From Hofstenia miamia (taxonomy: Eukaryota > Xenacoelomorpha > Acoela > Hofsteniidae), in NCBI GenBank assembly GCA_900660155.1, contig CABFPE010000211.1, forward strand, positions 667,717 to 731,716: 64,000 nucleotides of DNA, written 5' to 3'. Positions 1-13,400 of the stretch are shown here, piece by piece. The stretch's first letter is position 1; each line of letters opens with the position of its first letter. The notes under the pieces were generated by a model. The model did not search any database, was not told where the DNA came from, and saw nothing but the letters and a program-made list of their open reading frames with translations. The translations under genes were made by a program, and so were the position numbers.

Positions 1-834
1 ATATAATTCAACTAAAAAGTTGTGCGCAAAGTTGTAAGTGTGTACGCGATTCCAACTTTGTTGTGAACTTTTAATTCAATAAACTATTTCTGAGGAGTGC
101 ACAATTTAAATTTTGTAACAAACTACTTTTCTTTAATAAAAATATAATTACAAATGAAGAAAATTATTGTAATTAATTAACAGATGATATAATTATTTTA
201 TTATAATAGCAATTTTAAAATTAGTGTTATTAATTTTTTAAAATATTTTTTACTTTTGCATCTCATAATCGTCCTGTGTTTCAATAATTGTAATATTCAT
301 TTATTCTTGTATGCAGGGTTTGGCGTATTCGCACAACCTACCCTCTGACGCTGACGCATAGTTTGAATTACTCATTATTTACTTTTCGAATATAGTAAGA
401 ATCAGGGGTGCCGTTTATATTATTACATCTGTCTACAAAAGAAAACGAGTGATAAATGATGTAAGAAACATGCCTAATTTTCCAATAAACCTCCACAAAT
501 TGTAGTATGCAATTGAAATATACCAAAAAGGTAGGTGTTCCAGACATCATAAAAATGTACCAATCATTCATAAAATGTTCTCTTCCATATCATTTCAATT
601 GTCTTAATATGGTAATATAAAACAGCTTCAGGTGCATTTATTTTCCAATCAAAATGAAGTCTCAAATGACCTTTAGTGACTGCTACATTTCTCAATGTAA
701 AAATTTAGTTAAAACCCTTAAATATATGTTTTAAGTCTTTGCTGATTTCGAGGAGTGCTAGAATATGTTAATATTTTTCAAAGACACCAAAGTGAAAATT
801 AATACTAGTAATTGGCGTAAAAGTCTCAATCATT
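1..834. other. Intergenic, downstream of KIF19
   Basis: AT-rich sequence with only short chance reading frames. I see no gene, RNA or clear repeat here. Confidence 0.6.
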
Positions 835-1224
835 CATTACACGATATATTTTTTCTACGAAAAAAATATTTTTAGCAATTACTCTAAATTGGCATGCATT
901 TTTAGGCCGTCACAATCTTTCTGCATCGTGAAGCAATACGCATTGTAGTGCTGCCTTTCTTCAAAGGAAGGTTTTGGGGCAATTTGCATTTTATTCGTCC
1001 ATATATTTACTTGAGAATGCATGGAATATATAGGCGAATAAAATGTAAATTGCCCCAAAATCTAACAAACATTTCCTTTGAAGAAAGGCAGCAATACAAT
1101 GTGTGCTGCTTCATGATGCAGAAAGTTTTCGTGACGGCATAAAAATGCAGGCCAATTGGAGCAATTACTAAAAATATTTTTTATTCCATGTACGCCATGG
1201 CGCACAGAAATATTTCGTGTAATG
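835..1224. repeat. Long foldback (hairpin) element of about 390 bp
   Basis: Two arms of roughly 165 and 200 bases, inverted and mostly complementary, around a loop near 1005-1025. Matching arm pieces include 'CATTACACGA' at 835 with 'TCGTGTAATG' ending at 1224, and TTTTGGGGCAATTT against AAATTGCCCCAAAA. The right arm has an extra block of about 20 bases near 1185-1205. It starts 33 bases past the KIF19 stop, so it may lie in the 3' UTR. It looks like a foldback MITE; the superfamily is not clear. Confidence 0.85.
1180..1185 (-). promoter_or_regulatory. Candidate KIF19 poly(A) signal
   Basis: AATAAA on the minus strand about 72 bases past the KIF19 stop, inside the right arm of the foldback. 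A second AATAAA occurs in the other arm at 995-990. Position is plausible; use is inferred. Confidence 0.35.
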
Positions 1225-1256
1225 CATCCCTATGGAATTTCAGTTTTTATCAAAAT

Positions 1257-1429
1257 TCAGGAATTTCTCTTCTCACAAACCGAATAATCCAGGTAGGGAT
1301 CGTATTCGTCTTCGTTGATGTCTGAAAGTTGATTAAACGGCATCGTTTGTATTAGAAGGCGATTCGAAGGTTCCTTTGAATCGGTTCCGCGTCTTTTAGC
1401 AGCTGCAATTGCAGCAATGTTCTTAGTAC
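1257..1429 (-). CDS. KIF19: KIF19 exon 15 (last exon, stop)
   Basis: Reads [20 protein letters not shown] and ends [16 protein letters not shown] before a TGA at 1259-1257. The basic KRR cluster resembles the conserved basic motif late in KIF19 tails. It joins exon 14 in phase 1 (split serine codon). Confidence 0.75.
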
Positions 1430-4400
1430 CTAAACCAATGTATTATTATACCCAGATTTCATTACAAAATTAACAATGTTTCAGAAGCCAGAAACCTATC
1501 TATAAAAGGAAATTTAGAAAGATAATATTTACACATTAAATTCTTAAAAAAATTGCGGGAAGTAATTTTAACAAATTAAATGTAAGAGATGTCTTACATG
1601 ATTTAAGCGATAAATATACTAATAACCCATTTTTCGGATTATATAAAAAATTTTATCATTGAAACAAAATTGAGAAAAATATTGATTTATAATTTACAAC
1701 TGATCATGTAGGATGATAGCAGTAGTACTGGTACCAACACACTGCTGGTAGTGCAAACAATAAACCCTGTTAGCATTACCAGCAAATTTCCAGTAGTATC
1801 AAATGAAACGTATTAATTTAATAAAGTTGTTTAAAAATAATGATTCTTTATCTTTAGAAACAGCTTTCAGCTATATTATTTCGGCAATGGTTTTTATTAT
1901 AGTTATTTATAGGATTTAGCACAACTACTAGTTACGTTTTACTGCATTCAATCGTTTGATTAATGGCAAAAAATTGTGTACGAATTTGTGACATAGAATT
2001 AATAAACTTTGTTACTAGTGAACAATTTAACAAAGAATATGTATAAATAAGCTTAATTCATTTTTTGCAGAAGAATTCAATGGTTTCTGATATACTGTTA
2101 CAAAAAATTCTGCTGTGTGCAGTCTTGTACACGTGTTCTCAGAAAATTAATGAGGCCAATTAAGCAGATTTGAAGAATATGAATCATTTTGAGGCTTGTG
2201 AGGAAAACTCCGTTAGGTGTCTGTGTTCCCAAAGAGACTTCATTTATCCAGTTGAACTAAGCACTTGATAAAAAGCTCATGTTATGGCATGATATTGCAA
2301 TGTTTTGGTAATTTCTTAAAGAAACGTGTAATCTGATTCTTTATGAAGTATCAAAGGAAATCACAGAAATTCAGAAACATGAAGGAAGTATTCGCAAGGT
2401 TCTTGCGCATACGCAACGCGGAAAAACTCGTGGCCGGAAATTTTTATTTTTGCCAGTGAGATAAAAAACATGCTTGGTTGAATTTTGATGTACCATTTTT
2501 TAATATTTTACAAAAATAGTTTTACGAATATTGTGGTTTATTCACGAGATTTTATTCTTCACCAAAGTTTCTACTTGAACGGATTTCTTATCCGCATAAA
2601 GTGTTCATTTATAGGCAAAAGCAGTTCTACTATTCAGCGAGTTAGCACCTTTGCCAAGCAATCAAGCTCTGAATAAATCAATTTTCAATTGACCATACAC
2701 TTGGGATTTTAATTAAAAACTTTCTGTTTCAGAAACAGCAATTAAAACAATATTTAGTAAGTACAAGATTTTCCAAGATCAACTATGTGTGAATTCTGAT
2801 GCAGAAAACTTAGATAGCAAGATATTTAATTGCTACTAATTTTCTACAATATAGAAACTGGCAAGTGGAAATCTGGAATACACAGTTTTTGAAGAAATTC
2901 GCTTTTATTCTAAAAATTAATGATAGTCCCACCGCGTTTCTATAATTGTAATTTTTTGCAAAATTAGATTTTCTTCAATGTGCAGAACATATAGCTACTG
3001 GTACCAGTATCCTTAAAAACCCTGCTGATCAGTGAAAACAGTTTTTGAAATTCCTTTCAAATTAGAAATCTTATCCTACGTTAAATAAGAAAAAAACTTC
3101 TGATATGTTATCGATATGTCATATGTTTATGAGAACAAACTCTAAGGTTAGGTAAATATTAGCCGACCATACCACATTATATTTTCACTTAACCAACTAA
3201 AGCTTACATTTACTTTAAATTTTAATGATTTAATCAAACAGGAAAAATTCAGGCTGTTTAAGCAAACGCAGAGGCAAGCATTACATAGAGACAAATTACT
3301 TTGGTTGAAGCTTTGTAAATATTAGAGTGCATAAAAACCCAAAATAGAAAATGCTAAGCTAACTTTTTTTAGAAAAACATGAGAATTTCAACTTAGCTTC
3401 AGCAGTATTTTCTAATAACTTTTAGCAATCGTTAATATCTATCAAGTTCATTTTCAATGAATTATGCTGACTTAATTCATGAGTTTTTTTGGTAAATGGC
3501 TTCAAAATCTCACTCATTATGTATTCAATAAGTGATTACTTACTAAGAATCATTTCTTTCTTTTGAATGAAGTCAGTCATTGTGTCTTCACTGCCCGGGG
3601 AGTCTCCTCTACTAGATTCGCTAAGACTAACTAATGAAGGCTGCTTATTAACGTAAAAGTTTGGATAAATTCGCACAATACCACCCCCTGCTCGAGTTTG
3701 AAACACGCGATTCGTTTCACTTGCTCTAAATAATCAAAGATGAGAAATTATTAAATAAACTTTTATCAGAAATGATTAAACAATTGACTTCTGTATTAGA
3801 CATGGTAAAAAATTATTAAAACATGAATCGCTGCATATGAATGTCTTTCTAGCTAAGTGAAGATAACTAATTCTTAAGCTAAAATAGAGAGAATTTGCAT
3901 CTTCATATATATATATATATATATATAGTTTGCACTAGATTAACTACAAAATAAATGAAATTGTAACTTAAGTATAAACAATTCTGAAGAATAACTTGTA
4001 CTTGTAAATTGTAAAATGAAATTCTACATCTATTTTTTAAAACTACTAAAATACTACAAAATGTCCCTTTCATATTGGTATTGCTAGTATTAATATCGGC
4101 ACAAATGACGCAAATACTGATGAAGCCTACTTTTATTTTGACATTTGTACCACTTGAATTTGCACAACTACTGCTAAAATGATGCACCTAACATCTGGAT
4201 TTTAGAGGTCATTGGTTCATGAATCTTTTTTGCGTGTGATGCGAGGTAGTAGTGAAAATTAGCAAATCTATTTCGTTGATGAAGCAAGTTACTTTTTCTT
4301 TGTAAACTGAGTAATGATAGATCAAAAAAGGTTAGAGATGTATTGGATGATGTTGGTGTTGTATTAAACATCTGCCTAAGTGAGCATTCTATCAATGAAA

Positions 4401-7400
4401 GAATCGGGTCGGTTGTAGCAAAATATCTGTATTATTATGGCCAATGCTCCATCTCGTGCCAGGGCCAGTTTGATTATGAATGAAATTGAAAATAAAGATA
4501 TTACATTATTAAGACTGCACCTAGACCCACATTTAAACATAATAGAAAGTCGCTGATCAAGCTTTAAGGCAATGGTAAAAAAACACAGCTTGCTCAACGC
4601 TACAATGAAATCCTTTATCTGAGCAGTAATCGGTAATAGGCACCCTTTATTGCTAAATATAAAATGCAAATCTTAGAAAATGCTGCGGGCGCACCATGAA
4701 AAACAATAACTCTATGCAGCATAGCGAATGTTGGATTTCCACGATTATTTGTATTAGATTTTACCAAAGCATTTGATAGAGTACCGAGCCACATTATTAT
4801 TAATACAATTAAATCAATTTTGGCAATTTCTATCACGAATATATTATGTGCCTTCTTAACAGAAAGAAAACAGTATGTGGAATTTAATGACAAACGGCTC
4901 GAAAATAATAAAGACAACATCAGGGGTTCTACAAGGCACAATACTGGGGTCGATATTATTTAACTTCGTTTACAATCAACTCAAATTTGCTTTTCATAAA
5001 TGCAGTTTTAATTAACTGTAAGTAAGCAGATGATGTTACTGTCGCAATAGCTTGTAATCGCTTCAATTACAACAGTGTAGCCACCCTAGATGAAAATTTC
5101 GATTGGTGCTCATTGCATAACTTTAGAAATAACAATGAAAAATCTGTTGAATTAACATTTTAAAAGGCACTCCAACTACAAACCAGAACCAATTTTCAAT
5201 GTTCCACAAATCACTCAAGTAAAAATATTAGGATTAACATATCATGTAACCCTACGGTTTGATATACATGCCATCACATTCTAAAAAGATTAACTCTGCC
5301 ATTTTTCTATTGCTTAAATATAGCGAGCAGGTTTTGATAAAAAAAGAACTTGAAGCATTGTACCAAACCCTTGTTGTTGCTATTTTGTCATACTGTACCA
5401 TAATTTGAGAGAATTGTCAAAAATTGTACCTGAACAAAACTGACATCCTTCAAAAGAAAGCTAAAGATTTGGAATTATTAACAACTACCAATGTATTGCT
5501 TCAATTATTAACGAAAATGGAAGATCTAAGTATGCCAAAGAAAAACTTTGAACGAAAAAACCGGTATTGGAAAAAGTCAATTACATCTTTTTAAGACTTC
5601 TTTCCCGAATAGATTTCTGAAATTTTGTTGAACATTTTCTCTTGTTTACTACGCTTATCAGATGTACTCTTTGGTTTAAATAAATATTGTTAATGTTATT
5701 ATTATGATTATTATTATATATACATGTATATGCATGTAGAGAAAGAATGAGAGAAAGTTGCAAAATATCTGCACATACTGTACTTAAAGTTTTGCATCCC
5801 ATTAATTTGCAAAGGTAGATGATTCAAGAATATAGCTATGAAATGTTTATTATTTATTTGTTAACTTAATGTAAGCGAAGTTGAATTTCAATTTGAAGAA
5901 ATGCTTAATAAAAGTAAACTTACTCCGATCTTTTAGGAAGAAGCGAGATATGTGGTTTAGTCATTTGACTTAGTTCTTCACTCTCTTGCTGGTAGAGCTC
6001 ATATAGCTCCTCAAGTTCTGTGCTTATTGGAATTTTGTGTTCTAAATATATTCAATTAAAACTTTTGTCTTGGATATTTCGATTTTTTAAAAATGATACA
6101 AATGGAATAATTAAAGCATATCTACAATAAAGGAAAAAAGGCTCTTGCAACATGATATTGGCAATATCAGATTTCTTGACTCTTAGTGAATAGCTATATG
6201 CGTAGCTAAAAAATGATAAAGTCATTATATCTCCAGGCATACAATTAAAGGAAATAATTTACCGAACCGAAAATGACAATGAAAGAGTATCAATGAGCAG
6301 AATCATGGAATCTAATGAGAATTGTATTTCAATGTTTTACTTTTATAAATTGTTGATTCCTAAGTGATTGTAAGTGCTATGTCTCTTAAATTTTATAAAC
6401 TCTTATAATGGAAAGAATTAGGGTATTTGATTTCAAAAATGCCCATTTTGTGTGAAATTTGTATTGAGGGGTAAACATAATTAATGAATAAAAAGCATGG
6501 ATATTTGCTCACCGTCGAGAAGGCTTTTTTGTAACTGAATAATTTCATGACTTATGNTAGCTCCTCAAGTTCTGTGCTTATTGGAATTTTGTGTTCTAAA
6601 TATATTCAATTAAAACTTTTGTCTTGGATATTTCGATTTTTTAAAAATGATACAAATGGAATAATTAAAGCATATCTACAATAAAGGAAAAAAGGCTCTT
6701 GCAACATGATATTGGCAATATCAGATTTCTTGACTCTTAGTGAATAGCTATATGCGTAGCTAAAAAATGATAAAGTCATTATATCTCCAGGCATACAATT
6801 AAAGGAAATAATTTACCGAACCGAAAATGACAATGAAAGAGTATCAATGAGCAGAATCATGGAATCTAATGAGAATTGTATTTCAATGTTTTACTTTTAT
6901 AAATTGTTGATTCCTAAGTGATTGTAAGTGCTATGTCTCTTAAATTTTATAAACTCTTATAATGGAAAGAATTAGGGTATTTGATTTCAAAAATACCCAT
7001 TTTGTGTAAATTTGTATTGAGGGGTAAACATAATTAATGAATAAAAAGCATGAATATTTGCTCACCGTCGAGAAGACTTTTTTGTAACTGAATTATTTCA
7101 TGACTTATGTGCTTATGTTGCGCAAATCTTTCTAACATTAGGTCTTGCTGACGTAATAAATTATCTTGAAGAAGAGCATGTTGATTCATTTCTGCACACT
7201 CCATTTCCAACTCATGGACTTTGCATAGAAGAGATAGCACTTCTTGCTGATCTTCTGATGATATTTTCTTCTGCATCGTCTAAAGGAGATGGTTGAATGC
7301 TTTTTATATTTAATTATTTTTTCATTGCTGTGTAATAATGTAAAATACCTCTTCAAGTTTTTCACTAAAGTTCTGTGCATTGATGAGTTTACTTTCAATT

Positions 7401-10400
7401 TCATTTTTGTAGCCAATTAATTTCTTTTTTTCAACCTCTAGTGAGGCGAGTTCTTCTTTTGCAAGGGCGACAACATCCACATCTTCATCATCTAAATCAC
7501 TAGAATCATATTCTGTCAATTTTTAGTATGAAATTTTGTTTTGAAGAATCAGCATGCCAGCATTTCATTCTTACCAAAATTGGAGTAAAACTTTTAGTTA
7601 TACTCTATTACATTATGAAAACATTATCTAGGTTTTAATAAACGCTATACTAGTTCGCAAAGAACGCTGCGAACAAATCAAAAATTCCAAATCGTCCTAT
7701 AGTATGGTGTCCCATTAGTCGAGTCCGACCCATTGCAAAGATAATCCAATATATTCTAAAAAGCTCAAATATTTTAATGATACGCAAAAAATGATAATAA
7801 AGGAGGAATGCACATATAGAATCATAAATTTAAATTATTGAAAAACCGCTGACTTCAAATATATAGGTTTGAAAGAAGTTTCTTGGAAAGTAATTTTAAA
7901 ATATTTTATTTGTGAAGGACCCGACCTGACCCATAAAATGACAGTGGATCAGATAAGGTAAGTTCTATCCGTTTCACTCTTTTCCAAGCAACACCAGTTT
8001 ACCTAACCTCATTGTGATGAATTGTTTTAGAGCAACCTAAGTAATATAATTTGATGCATATAAAATCAAAATAGTTCATTAGTTATAAGTAATACTTTAA
8101 TAACAAAAGCTAGCACCACATTAATGTATTTTGTAGTGAGCGCATGTTCATTTATATTAGTCTAAATTGGATACCTTTTGAAGTTGTATTGAATTTTTTG
8201 TTCTTTTCTGATTTATATTCGGTAACTGTTTGTTCGTGACGGGCTTGTTCTAAAGCCACTTCCATAATACTAGAATTGACTTCCATTAAGTTATGACGAG
8301 CCTGCATTCTCTCATTGAAGTTATCGACTAGTTCAGATCTCAGTTTCTGAAGCTCATTTTTTTCACTAGACATGATTTTTTGAACCTCGTCTAAAAAATT
8401 TCATTGGTTAATATTTTGCAAAAGTCTAAAATCATTATCAGATCCCACTGCAGAACAGTGCAATCAATTTTAGTTTCCCAGATCTTGTAACTAAGTAGGG
8501 AATTATGTGTTCTTGTAAAAAATTAGTTTATCTTTTATAGTAAGTATTAATACAGGTTACCTTTACATAGTAATAAACATTATTGTATTATTCTTGTCAG
8601 AATTATGAAATTTGAATTATGAAAATGAACTATATTAAATATCTGCAAGAAAATATCAGTTGTTTGAATAAATGCCACAGAAAATCTTGTTAATGCTTTA
8701 ATGCTAGGACATCAATTGAAAATAGAATGGCGGAAAAACATGTTAGTAACTTCAATTCGTTTGGATTTTTGTAGTGCATTATTTTTGTCTAATATAATAA
8801 ACAGCGGATAACCTGGAAAACATTCTAAAAAACAAACCTTTCATATTATGCTAGGTGTTTTAACATATGTTAATAAATTTCTCATTTTTATTTATACAAA
8901 AATTATGATAACAGCATAAATTTCATTGAATCACTCAATAAGTTTTATATTTCATTGCATTCGTCTGACGCATAAATTAAAGCGACAAACGTGGTTCTGT
9001 CATAAAACATTTTCCGGACTATTGAAAGCAAGTATTGATTTACAAAGACAAGCGAGAATTTCACTGCAATAAAATGTAATTCATGTTTAATTCACATTGA
9101 TTTTCAAAAAACTGTATGTATGTAGGAATCCAGGGAGATCAAATATAAACTTAATACTAGCAGATGGTTGCTCAATTCAATATTTAGCGTAGATTGGATA
9201 CATATCAATAAATGCATGGCAAATTGTAATACAAAAACATTTATAGGGTTTACATTTAATATATATTTGTAAATAATTACATATAGATACTATACAACTT
9301 ATGAAGGCTATTGACGATATATTGTTTATGTCCTTATGTTAAAAAGGAAATATATTTTATAAAATGTATGACTAGTTAGAACATAAAGTTCTTGTAAATA
9401 GTTGTCTATAAGTAAAAAAATATAAAAGTTAATTTGAATAAGGTGTAAGTGAATAAATAAGTTAAAATATATTTAATTATTTTCTATATATTAATAGACC
9501 ATTGAGGGAACCTAAATAAATAAGATTTTACTAATACTACATTTTTTACTTATCAATATACATGTGTTAAACATTTGCACTCAAATTTTGCAACTGAAAT
9601 TAAAAAGAGATGTCGTTATTCGATATCCCTTTACTCAAATATTGGGAAACCTACTTTGAACTTCTTGAATCTTTGCACCAGACTTCATTGCCACCCGGTT
9701 TATCTCCTGCTGTTCAATCTTCGACTTGAGTCTCTGAATTTCTTTTCTCAGATCATTGATGATGGATGTGTATTGAGCAACATGATACGAGACATTGCTT
9801 AGATTTCGTTTAACCTAAATTTTATTTTCAAAATAACTTATACTTGTATATTGTCATCGCTTAATATACGTGCGATTCAAGCATGAAATTTGTAGGCATG
9901 TGTTTATTTTCGAGTACGAGTTGTTAATGTCTGCTACTCAACAAATTTTGTTGTTGAAATCTACTGCGGTAGTACCCGTACCGGGCACGGGCAGGGCATA
10001 CTAGTTCTGAACGTAGTATGAGTATTTCTTGGTATTCGATCAACTTAAATCCGAAAAACGTTTATTTGAAGTTTATCATTGATTTATAACAATTTTCTAA
10101 ATATCTACTCTATTTCTATATATCTATGTATATTGTATATGTATTTCGTATAACATTAGCCTTCATGTAGATATGCAACAGAAAATTTTATTGATTTTTG
10201 GTATGAACGTGTAAGTATGCTTGCAAAAAAGCATACTGTACTTGAAGATTTCTTGTAATGTCAAGAAATTTTAGTTAAGTTGCATTTAACTACGGGAATA
10301 AAGGGTTTACTATATGGTCACGGACAAGCCAACGGGCCTATTTTTATAGGTACGGGCTACGAGCAAGAGAACAAGGGCACGAGCACGGGCCCTACCCTAG

Positions 10401-13400
10401 GCAGTGTACCAAAAGAACAAATTATGTTTTTACTAGTTATTAAAAGTTGGTTCGGTTTGTTCACTTAAGCTTAGAATTTAGGAAATGCTTAGCGCTTTAA
10501 AAAACTATACAAAACTTTGAAGTTGCACTGGGATGCACGTAGTTGTGTTTGCGTTTGTAGATTCAACGCTTCCCGCTCCCGCCTGCATTGAATCGAATTG
10601 GCGGAACGGGAGACCCTGTCTGCGCATCATCCATTGAGAAATAAGTAAAAAGAATATAAACTTAAAAGAACATTCACAAAAGTCCTATATAATTTTCTGT
10701 TTTGCGAGAAATTTCTTGACACCGATAAACTATTTTACTTTTATCAAAGATCAATAATAAAGATTTTTACAAAAAACACGCAACTATAGTTGAGTACATT
10801 GGTGGAGTTTTGAAATATTCGGTGAAGATCAAACTCAAAGCTTTTTAAAGGTTTCTAATGATAATGTCAACTGTTGTTTTAATCAAAATAAACAAAACGC
10901 AACAACAAAATTTACTTATTTATTTTATTCATATTTTAATTTACTGCTACCATATTCCCTCACATTAGACTGTTCTTTGTCGCGCAGTTCTAGCATAGAC
11001 ATTTATAAAAGTGACCTTTAAAAATTAATAATGATCCCAATATCTCCACTTACTCAAACATTAATCTGTGCATCTTTTCACAAATATGTAAAAATGAAAT
11101 TAAAAAATTGCAACAATTATTGTATAAAGTGATGTGTAGTTATGGGTACTACGGAAGCTGCACTTGACGGTTAACTTATGTTTGGGGTGATTTTTTCACC
11201 CCATCAGTGTAAATTTACCTGTTGATTTTCGTGTTTTGGACAAAAATCGTAATGGACTCATGACCTTACTGCAAATGTTATCTAGTTTACATATAGGTTA
11301 CTGCATTGTTGCCTGCATAGCTTAGATTCATATGCCATAACATATACATATGTATTCTTGACAAAATTTGTAAATTTTCTTAGTCATTAAGTTCTTCAGT
11401 AATCTATCAAGTAATTCTGATTTTATATATGCATTTTATCAGCATGACATTTAAAAAAAACATAAAGTAAGACAAATCTTAAACATGTAAAATAAAATAT
11501 TTTTTTCCAATAGTTACAAATAACTGAACATTTTTCTTAGAAATGTATGGATGGTATGAAGTTTTCTCAACATATCAATATACTAGCGTCATTTGAGAGC
11601 ATGCTTGTGATAAGACTATTGCTAAATCTTTTATATTTTCTACTGCAGAAATTTCTATGCATTTAAAATTTAACTGTCTTTGCTGCTTTTTAGTAAAAGT
11701 AGTTTCTTTTTTTCAATGTGAAAATTTAATCTAGGTCTTAGTGCGGATTATTTCAGATTTACAAATGATTAACTGAAGCCTTATTATGTTACTATTAATT
11801 TACTAGTTCTTCCCATAGCTATGAAAATGGAAGAAATTATTGGGCGGTCATAATATTTCCATGGTCACTTTTAATCTCCCAAAATTAAAATGCTGCGATG
11901 AGATCACATTTTTATATCTTATTATGAAAATTTGATGGGAAAATAAAATTAGTTTGTATACTTCGAAACAAGTATGCATCAAAAAAAAAGAAAATCTGCA
12001 AAGTAACAATGGAATCTTCGTGAGAAAATTCATAAAACATAATTTATAAAAAATTATTTCATGATTTATTTTTATCGTCAAGAAACTTCAGATTTCTGAA
12101 AATTGTCTTCAAACAAACTAAAAAATTATTCATTTTGTAAAGACATGTTTCACAGGAGTTACAAATCTCCAGATATTGCTGTCAACAGTTATGGCTAAGC
12201 ATTTACGTACCTTGGTTTTAATATTTCTGGCTCTATCAGCATACAACATTGTGTTGCGTGAATCTTCGAATGAGATACTAGCAGGAGATATGTTGGCAAT
12301 CATTACAGTTCTGCAGTTTCCTCCTAAGGAATCTTTTAGGATTCTGGTGAGTTTACTGTCTCGATAGTTCACATATTGACCTCCACGTCTATTAGGTTCG
12401 CCTAAAGAGATCATATGCCAGTTACTTTCATCAGATTATTGTTTTTAACCTTGAGATAAACCTAAATATTAGCGCCTTATATCATCGTTGTCTAACTGAA
12501 AGGTGTTAGGTGGCAAAAGAATGAAAAATTTATTAAGTTCTTGAGAATAATGCTTATTTTGCAATTGGCGCCAAGTATCGTCCCAAAATTTCAAAATGTA
12601 TTTATATATGAAATCCAATTCTATTTGTATAAAAATCGAATTGTGCATCAATTTCTTAATCAAAGTAATGGCGTATTCTTTAAATAATTTTGTTTAATGC
12701 ATATGTAATTCAGTTGCTAACAAACACTCCATACTAAAGGATTGGTAATCCTTACAACTTTATCTTATACAATTAATAATGATAATTTCTCTTCTCGACT
12801 ACAAAAACGTTTTACGTTATAGTGAACTCAAATTATTTAGTTAATAAGGAAAATTTTGCTTACCGCAAATCAGTGTTGGTCGATTTAAATCAATCGATTT
12901 AAATCAATGATTTAAATCGGATTTAGATCATGATTTAAATCAAAGCACATTATTAGTTCAATTATTGATTTAAATCAAGTACACTAATAGAGATACGAGT
13001 AGTGTATTCTAATTGTTTTAAAGTCATTGCGTTAATATTGGATGAATTGGCAAACTCTGAATTTATTGTTTTGCATGCTTTTTATTTAAAATTGATTAAA
13101 TTATTGTATTTCAAAAATAGTAGTATCAAAGGATTTCCAATATTTACTACCTTGAAAGATTGTGTGGGTAAAATTGAAATTTAGATAAAAAATCCAATTT
13201 AAATAAAAAAACCAATTTAAATCAAAAAATCCTATTTTTTAATTTTTTAATTTAAATCTGATTTTTTCCCAACACTGCCGCAAATTGAGTTTTAAAGTAA
13301 ATCTAACCTAATTAGTATAATATAAGGCCGATGTTTATACACAATAATAGCATTAGACCTGTTACTTAGATTATGCATAATTAACTAATGGATATATCAA

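Larger units (their letters stand above)
6004..7109. repeat. Direct duplication of about 553 bp around a single N (6557)
   Basis: Copy 1 is 6004-6556 and copy 2 is 6558-7109. They differ by about five substitutions and one single-base indel. Copy 1 ends at the N and copy 2 starts at it, the layout expected when two overlapping contig ends are abutted without merging. Confidence 0.88.

Noticed and set aside
948-1142. 64-codon plus-strand frame
   Set aside because: It lies in the foldback and is a by-product of the two inverted arms.
1715-3030. TACTGGTACCA motifs as ends of one element
   Set aside because: The motif is itself palindromic, and no target duplication or further end similarity was found.
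6052-6794. Two identical 62-codon frames
   Set aside because: Intronic sequence repeated by the false duplication around 6557.
12176-12367. 63-codon plus-strand frame
   Set aside because: Antisense shadow of KIF19 exon 8.
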